Origin: Gulosibacter massiliensis
Lineage (GTDB): Bacteria > Actinomycetota > Actinomycetes > Actinomycetales > Microbacteriaceae
Reading direction: 5' to 3'
DNA: 9,948 bases
NCBI GenBank assembly: GCA_945901035.1
Contig: CAMDKN010000035.1
Location: 1-9,948, forward strand
Positions 6,801 through 9,948 of this stretch are shown piece by piece (the stretch's first letter is position 1; every line of letters starts with the position of its first letter). A model generated the notes under the pieces. That model made no database searches. It had not been told where the DNA came from and saw only the letters and a list, made by a program, of their open reading frames with translations. A program made the translations under genes and the position numbers.

Positions 6801-8425
6801 TCGGGGCCAAGACCCACGTGCAGCGACGTCACGATCTCTTCGCGAATGGAATCAAGGGGTGGGTTCGTGACCTGAGCGAACTGCTGGGTGAAGTAGTCGA
6901 ACAGCAAACGAGGTCGGTCGGACAGGACCGCGACAGGGGTGTCGCTGCCCATCGCACCGAGCGGCTCGGCACCGCCCTGCGCCAGCGGTGCGATGAGAAC
7001 GCGCACTTCTTCTTCGGTGTATCCGAACGTTTTCTGTCGTCGGTGGACCGACGGCGCCGTGTGGATGATGTGCTCGCGCCACGGGAGTTCCTCTAAGACA
7101 ATCTCGTTGTCACTCGACCATTGGCCCCACGGTTCCCGTGACGCGATGTCGCTTTTGATCTCCTCGTCGTCAAGGATGCGGCCCGCTTCCGTGTCCACGA
7201 GAAGCATTCGTCCTGGTTGCAGTCGACCCTTCCGCACAATTCTGGCGGGGTCAACATCAAAAACGCCGATCTCGGACGCCAACACAACGAGTCCGTCGTC
7301 CGTCACGAGATAGCGTCCGGGGCGAAGGCCGTTGCGGTCGAGCGTCGCGCCCGCGATTGTTCCATCCGAAAACGCGAGAGCGGCAGGCCCGTCCCACGGT
7401 TCCATCATCGACGAATGGAATCGGTAAAAATCACGCCGAGTTGGGTCCATCGCGCTGTCGTTCTCCCACGCCTCGGGAACCATCATCATGATGGCGTGCG
7501 GTAGCGATCGACCGGCTAGTTCGAGCAATTCGACCACCTCGTCAAAGGACGCAGAGTCACTTCCGCCTTCCGTGACGATGGGGAAAAGGCCGCTCAGGTC
7601 GCCCAAAAGGGGTGACGCGAGCTGCGACTGTCGCGCGCGCATCCAGTTCCGATTGGCGTTGATCGTGTTGATCTCTCCGTTGTGCGCGATGTATCGGAAC
7701 GGTTGTGCGAGAGAACAGGACTGGAACGTGTTGGTGGAAAAACGGGAGTGGACGAGCGCCAGTTTCGACTCCATCCGTTCGTCCGAGAGGTCGGGAAAGA
7801 ACGGTTCGAGTTGGAGCGCCGTGACCATGCCCTTGTACACAACGGTCCGAGACGACAACGACGGAAAATAGGTTCCCGTTTCGCGTTCGGCTCTTTTGCG
7901 CAGTCGAAAGGTTTTGCGGTCGAGATCGATCCACGCCGCTGTACCCTCGGCATCCGTCACGACCAGTTGCTCGAATGCGGGCATCACGTCGCGCGCTAGT
8001 TCTCCGAGGTGCTCGTCGTTCGTCGGGACGGTTCTCCACCCCACCACCGCGAGCCCTTCCGATTCGGCAATCGATTCCACGTGTGCTTTCTCGGCGCGAC
8101 GCTCCTCGTCGTCCCGCGGGAGGAAGGCCATCCCAACCGCGTATCGGCCGACCGGCGGAAGTTCGAACGACAGCACCGCACGAAAAAACGAATCGGGAGT
8201 CTGAATTTGGATTCCCGCGCCGTCGCCCGTTCCGGCGTCGGACCCAACCGCGCCACGATGCTCGAGGTTACGCAGACTGGACAGGGCAATGTCGATGATG
8301 TCGTGCCCCGCGCTGCCCCGCATTGTCGCGACCAAGGCAAAGCCACACGAGTCTTTTTCCCGCGCCGGGTCGTACAACCCGGACTGAGCCGGGACGGAAC
8401 TGAATCGACGAAATGTGTTCACCAC
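3881..8425 (-). CDS. gltB: Glutamate synthase large (alpha) subunit
   Basis: With GltD it converts glutamine and 2-oxoglutarate to two glutamates. Numbered from the preferred GTG (8423-8425), it has 1514 residues. The N-terminal glutamine amidotransferase domain begins at catalytic C27 (DSCGFALVA), which is exposed by removal of a 26-residue propeptide, and includes HSRFSTNTF and IAHNGEINT. A central domain follows at about 460-760, then the FMN-binding synthase barrel at about 850-1210 with NTGEGGES and SGHDGGTGASP. Within it C1119, C1125 and C1130 (C-x5-C-x4-C ending CHLDTCPVG) bind the 3Fe-4S cluster. The GXGXG beta-helix spans about 1270-1450. An in-frame ATG at 8483-8485 would add 20 residues but has no good ribosome site and nearly abuts the lgt stop; GTG 8425 has AGGAAGGA 9 nt upstream. 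The next codon, GTG 8422, is also possible. All domains are intact; length is normal. Confidence 0.97.
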   Translation of the reverse strand: MVNTFRRFSSVPAQSGLYDPAREKDSCGFALVATMRGSAGHDIIDIALSSLRNLEHRGAVGSDAGTGDGAGIQIQTPDSFFRAVLSFELPPVGRYAVGMAFLPRDDEERRAEKAHVESIAESEGLAVVGWRTVPTNDEHLGELARDVMPAFEQLVVTDAEGTAAWIDLDRKTFRLRKRAERETGTYFPSLSSRTVVYKGMVTALQLEPFFPDLSDERMESKLALVHSRFSTNTFQSCSLAQPFRYIAHNGEINTINANRNWMRARQSQLASPLLGDLSGLFPIVTEGGSDSASFDEVVELLELAGRSLPHAIMMMVPEAWENDSAMDPTRRDFYRFHSSMMEPWDGPAALAFSDGTIAGATLDRNGLRPGRYLVTDDGLVVLASEIGVFDVDPARIVRKGRLQPGRMLLVDTEAGRILDDEEIKSDIASREPWGQWSSDNEIVLEELPWREHIIHTAPSVHRRQKTFGYTEEEVRVLIAPLAQGGAEPLGAMGSDTPVAVLSDRPRLLFDYFTQQFAQVTNPPLDSIREEIVTSLHVGLGPERNLLDATPEHARQVSLTFPVIDNDELAKIIHLEEDGRSVTHVVSGLYPIDAGAQAMERRIEQMCFEVDAALDGGAMFVVLSDRDSDKDLAPIPSLLMLSAINNHLIRSGRRMQSSLIVEAGDVREVHHVATLIGFGASAINPYLAMETAELLVRTGRVAGVTPEKAVSNIIYGLGKGVLKTMSKMGISTVASYAAAQAFEAVGLSQEFVDRYFTGVTSILGGVSMDIIAEENRLRHERAYGDARTFHEVLPTGGEYSWRRDGPPHLFNPETVFKLQHATREKRYDVFRQYTTAVNEQAERLMTLRGLFRFSATRTPIPLEEVEPASRIIARFSTGAMSYGAISAEMHETLAVAMNRLGARSNTGEGGESVERLLDPERRSAIKQVASGRFGVTSLYLTHADDIQIKMAQGAKPGEGGQLPANKVYPWIAETRMGTPGVGLISPPPHHDIYSIEDLKQLIFDLKRSNPAARIHVKLVSESGVGTVAAGVAKSKADVILISGHDGGTGASPLSSLKHAGTPWELGLAEAQQTLMLNEMRGRIVLQVDGQMKTGRDVVIAALLGAEEFGFATAPMVVSGCILMRVCHLDTCPVGVATQNPVLRERFTGKPEFVETFFEYIAEEVREILASLGFRTVAEAIGQRDILDVDRAVSHWKTEGLNLDPILRGPTFDDDAPRHNVSAQDHQLESHIDHGFIQDAQASLVDGVPVTLSASVRNTDRAIGTMLGHELTKAHGEHGLPDNTIDISLEGAAGQSLGAFVPRGITLRLTGDANDYVGKGLSGGRITVRHPLESTFPSHLNIIAGNVVGYGATSGEMYIAGLVGERFAVRNSGATAVVEGVGDHALEYMTGGAVLILGATGRNIGAGMSGGYAFVLDLNRDLVNQQGLLAGELELTSLSDGDAAVAHDLLVTHVTETDSAHARALLTDWETTRGRLTAITPRDFRRVTEIRQRAIDSGADPDGAVVWDEILEVTGG
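3892..3899 (-). promoter_or_regulatory. Strong Shine-Dalgarno of gltD inside gltB
   Basis: On the minus strand GGAGGTGA sits within the last gltB codons; its GGAGG core is 6 nt before the GTG at 3888. It decides the gltD start in favour of GTG 3888 over the internal ATG at 3867. Confidence 0.85.
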
Positions 8426-8434
8426 AATTCCATG

Positions 8435-8442
8435 TCCTTCCT
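8435..8442 (-). promoter_or_regulatory. Shine-Dalgarno of gltB
   Basis: On the minus strand AGGAAGGA ends 9 nt before the GTG at 8425. It is the only strong ribosome site near the gene's 5' end and is the main reason for choosing this start over the ATG at 8485. It overlaps the edge of the palindrome at 8440-8449. Confidence 0.7.
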
Positions 8443-8449
8443 CGCGAGG
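8440..8449. repeat. 10-bp perfect palindrome ahead of gltB
   Basis: CCTCGCGAGG is perfectly self-complementary and lies directly beside the gltB ribosome site, 15 bp before the GTG. In addition GUCC (8452-8449) and GGAC (8437-8434) in the mRNA could pair and partly cover the Shine-Dalgarno. It could be an operator half-site arrangement or an RNA element, or it could be chance in G+C-rich DNA. Confidence 0.4.
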
Positions 8450-8485
8450 GACGACACTGGCCCATGAATGACAAACGTGACGCAT

Positions 8486-9475
8486 TTAGCGCGAGGTGCT
8501 TGTGGCTCCTGGTCGCGGTTTAGAGGTTTCGGCTTCGACGGCGAGTTCCTCTGCGGTGTAGGTGCTGGTAGCGCCAATCTTATCGTCGGAACTGGGTCCT
8601 CGACCTGCAACGTACGCGTCGGGTTCGATTCCGGGGTGTCGGCGGGCCTGAACGTACAGGATGATCATGCCGAGCACTATCGCAGCGAACGCCGCCCAGA
8701 CGTTCACGCGAATTCCGAGGAACGATTCGCTGGGGTCAAGTCGAATGGTTTCGATAGCCGCGCGACCCACGCCGTACCACAGGAGGTACACCGCAAAGGT
8801 GCGTCCCCACTGCAGCGCGAATCGTCGTCCCGCCCAGATGATGACGACAGCTCCGGCGAAATTCCAGAGCGCTTCGTACAGAAAAGTTGGGTGGAACAGA
8901 GTGTCCGGACCCAGCCCTAGCGGAAATGCCGGGTTTGTCGCATCGATTTCGAGCCCCCACGGCAGATCGGTTGGACCACCGAAGAGTTCGCGGTTGAAGT
9001 AGTTTCCGAAACGCCCGATCCCCTGGGCAACGATCAACCCCGGAGCAATCGCATCGAGCAGCGCGGTGAATCGTAAACCGCTCATGCGGCAGCCGATCCA
9101 ACCGCCGACCGCGCCGAGAATGAGCGCGCCGAAAATTGCCAGCCCGCCCTCCCACACATAGAACACCGTCATGATGTCTTGTCCCGCGAAATAATCCGAG
9201 GGATGCGTGATGACGTGATAGGCGCGACCGCCAATTATGCCGAGTGGGATTGCAAACAGAGAGATGTCCAAAATGAGCCACGACTCCACCCCGCGCGCAA
9301 CGAGACGACGATTGGTGATGATGAGACCGAGGACAATTCCGAGCAAAATGCAGAGGGCATAGGCGTGAATAGTCAGATCGAAGGTTGCCCAGTCAGCGCC
9401 GAGACCGCGGAGCCACTCTCCGATTCGGAACGCTTGCCACTCAGTGGGAGGTGACGGGATGCTTGCGAGGTTCAC
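8486..9475 (-). CDS. lgt: Prolipoprotein diacylglyceryl transferase
   Basis: This integral membrane enzyme transfers diacylglycerol from phosphatidylglycerol to the lipobox cysteine of prolipoproteins, the first step of lipoprotein maturation. From the GTG at 9473-9475 it has 329 residues. Several hydrophobic helices are visible: about 37-54 (AYALCILLGIVLGLII), 68-86, 110-127 (LAIFGALILGAVGGWIG), 207-217, 227-236 and 259-275. The Lgt signature is GRFGNYFNRELFG at 154-166 (N-Y where many have N-F), with R155 matching the essential E. coli R143. HPTFLYE lies at 195-201 and GVGRAAIE includes R238, matching E. coli R239. After about residue 277 a hydrophilic, Pro/Ser/Thr/Glu-rich cytoplasmic tail of about 50 residues follows, as in other actinobacterial Lgt proteins. 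The start is chosen because AAAGGA precedes it by 5 nt; an ATG at 9538 would overlap trpA by 38 bp. It follows trpA by 25 bp. Confidence 0.96.
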   Translation of the reverse strand: MNLASIPSPPTEWQAFRIGEWLRGLGADWATFDLTIHAYALCILLGIVLGLIITNRRLVARGVESWLILDISLFAIPLGIIGGRAYHVITHPSDYFAGQDIMTVFYVWEGGLAIFGALILGAVGGWIGCRMSGLRFTALLDAIAPGLIVAQGIGRFGNYFNRELFGGPTDLPWGLEIDATNPAFPLGLGPDTLFHPTFLYEALWNFAGAVVIIWAGRRFALQWGRTFAVYLLWYGVGRAAIETIRLDPSESFLGIRVNVWAAFAAIVLGMIILYVQARRHPGIEPDAYVAGRGPSSDDKIGATSTYTAEELAVEAETSKPRPGATSTSR

Positions 9476-9480
9476 GAGTT

Positions 9481-9486
9481 TCCTTT
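9481..9486 (-). promoter_or_regulatory. Shine-Dalgarno of lgt
   Basis: On the minus strand AAAGGA (within GAAAGGAAA, 9479-9487) is 5 nt before the GTG at 9475, in the 25-bp gap after the trpA stop. It fixes the lgt start and argues for transcription together with trpA. Confidence 0.7.
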
Positions 9487-9500
9487 CATCGAATCTCAGC

Positions 9501-9948
9501 CTATTCGGCTCGAGCGCCGAGCCCCGACGCGAGTTCACGCGTCGCGGCAGTCAGTCCGTCGGTTCCACCGTTGGCCAACGCGGAAACAAGGTGAGATCCG
9601 ACGATCGCGCCCTCAGCGTAGTGAGTCACCGCGGTGACCTGTGCTCCAGTGGAAATTCCAACCCCGACACACACCCGCGGCGCACCGACGGCCTTGAGCC
9701 GTTCAACCAGAATTCGGGCAGCCTGATCGACATCGGCCCGGGCGCCGGTGATGCCCATTGTTGATACGGCGTAGACGAAACCGCGGGAGTGGGAGACCGC
9801 GGCGGCTAATCGTTCGGTGGAGGATGACGGTGCCGCCAGAAAAACGCGGTCGAGCTGATGTGCGTCGGACGCGACGATCCATTCCGCCGCCTCGTCCGGA
9901 ATGAGGTCGGGGGTGATGAGCCCCGCCCCACCGGCTGCCTTGAGGTCG
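9501..9948 (-). CDS. trpA: Tryptophan synthase alpha chain (C-terminal part)
   Basis: The reading frame is open from the window edge to TAG at 9501-9503 and covers 148 residues of a protein usually about 260 long; the 5' part is outside. TrpA cleaves indole-3-glycerol phosphate to indole and glyceraldehyde 3-phosphate, and indole channels to TrpB for condensation with serine. Family motifs are AAGGAGLITPDL at the left of the fragment (the loop after the catalytic aspartate region), then LAAPSSSTERL, RGFVYAVSTMGITGAR (equivalent to E. coli GYTYLLSRAGVTGAE), VCVGVGIST (phosphate-binding GxGIS) and GAIVGSHLV. Catalytic residues (E. coli E49/D60) lie beyond the edge. By actinobacterial gene order trpB should be immediately upstream outside the window (inference). 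It starts the visible minus-strand run trpA-lgt-gltB-gltD-pyk. Confidence 0.97.
   Translation of the reverse strand, partial: DLKAAGGAGLITPDLIPDEAAEWIVASDAHQLDRVFLAAPSSSTERLAAAVSHSRGFVYAVSTMGITGARADVDQAARILVERLKAVGAPRVCVGVGISTGAQVTAVTHYAEGAIVGSHLVSALANGGTDGLTAATRELASGLGARAE

Noticed and set aside
4598..7096. Long plus-strand open frames (4598-5824 and 5909-7096) opposite gltB.
   Set aside because: They are antisense to a fully motif-supported gltB, their translations are rich in R, H, D and G with no recognisable domain, and G+C-rich codon bias commonly leaves such frames open.
8483..8485. ATG at 8485 as gltB start.
   Set aside because: No adequate ribosome site precedes it, it adds 20 residues unlike the family, and a strong Shine-Dalgarno serves GTG 8425.
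8426..8485. A sigma-70-like promoter in the lgt-gltB gap (a TTGTCA is present on the minus strand).
   Set aside because: No reasonable -10 hexamer lies 16-19 bp downstream of it.
8486..8650. Lgt C-terminal tail as a fused extra domain.
   Set aside because: It is low-complexity, hydrophilic and short; similar tails are usual in actinobacterial Lgt, so no separate function is claimed.
9476..9538. ATG at 9538 as lgt start.
   Set aside because: It would overlap trpA by 38 bp and add 21 charged residues not typical of Lgt; GTG 9475 has a well-spaced AAAGGA.
1..9948. CRISPR arrays, insertion sequences, toxin-antitoxin or defence genes, and ANTAR-target paired hairpins.
   Set aside because: I saw no repeat-spacer pattern, transposase, terminal repeats or accessory genes, and no convincing twin-hexaloop RNA motif in the intergenic regions.

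Overview
The window looks like a core chromosomal segment of an actinobacterium. G+C is high (about 60% by eye), GTG starts are common, and the gene neighbourhood (trpA-lgt, pyruvate kinase, an ANTAR response regulator of the PdtaR/Rv1626 type, a PaaI-like hotdog thioesterase) is typical of Actinobacteria. I lean towards Micrococcales, probably Microbacteriaceae, but that is inference from gene order and protein style. No mobile element, CRISPR array, prophage or defence cassette was seen, and I do not see a previously undescribed system.

Layout from left to right: (1) 1-197, plus strand: the 3' end of a hotdog-fold thioesterase gene. (2) 228-818, minus strand: a complete PdtaR-like response regulator with an RNA-binding ANTAR domain, converging on the thioesterase gene. 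(3) 851-933, plus strand: tRNA-Leu(CAA), divergent from the regulator across a 32-bp gap that must hold promoter elements for at least one of them. (4) 938-966: a perfect 12-bp inverted repeat, a shared terminator candidate between the tRNA and pyk. (5) 981-9948, minus strand: an unbroken run, in transcription order trpA (5' part outside the window), lgt, gltB, gltD, pyk. Gaps are 25 bp (trpA-lgt), about 60 bp (lgt-gltB with the preferred GTG start), an 8-bp overlap (gltB-gltD) and 25 bp (gltD-pyk), so this is probably one operon or a nested set of transcripts.

The run combines the end of tryptophan synthesis (TrpA), lipoprotein maturation (Lgt), ammonia assimilation into glutamate (GltBD) and the last step of glycolysis (Pyk). 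GltBD uses 2-oxoglutarate and reducing power, and pyruvate kinase supplies pyruvate, so gltBD-pyk linkage makes metabolic sense; trpA-lgt adjacency is a long-standing actinobacterial gene order. No gene-free stretch exceeds 300 bases; the longest gap is about 60 bp.

The points most worth a second look are small in scale: the K+-independent signature in the pyruvate kinase; the gltB start region, with a 10-bp palindrome, a strong Shine-Dalgarno and a 4-codon out-of-frame mini-ORF; the probably leaderless regulator gene; and a hairpin lying between the gltBD-pyk operon and an RNA-binding (ANTAR) regulator gene on the same strand.
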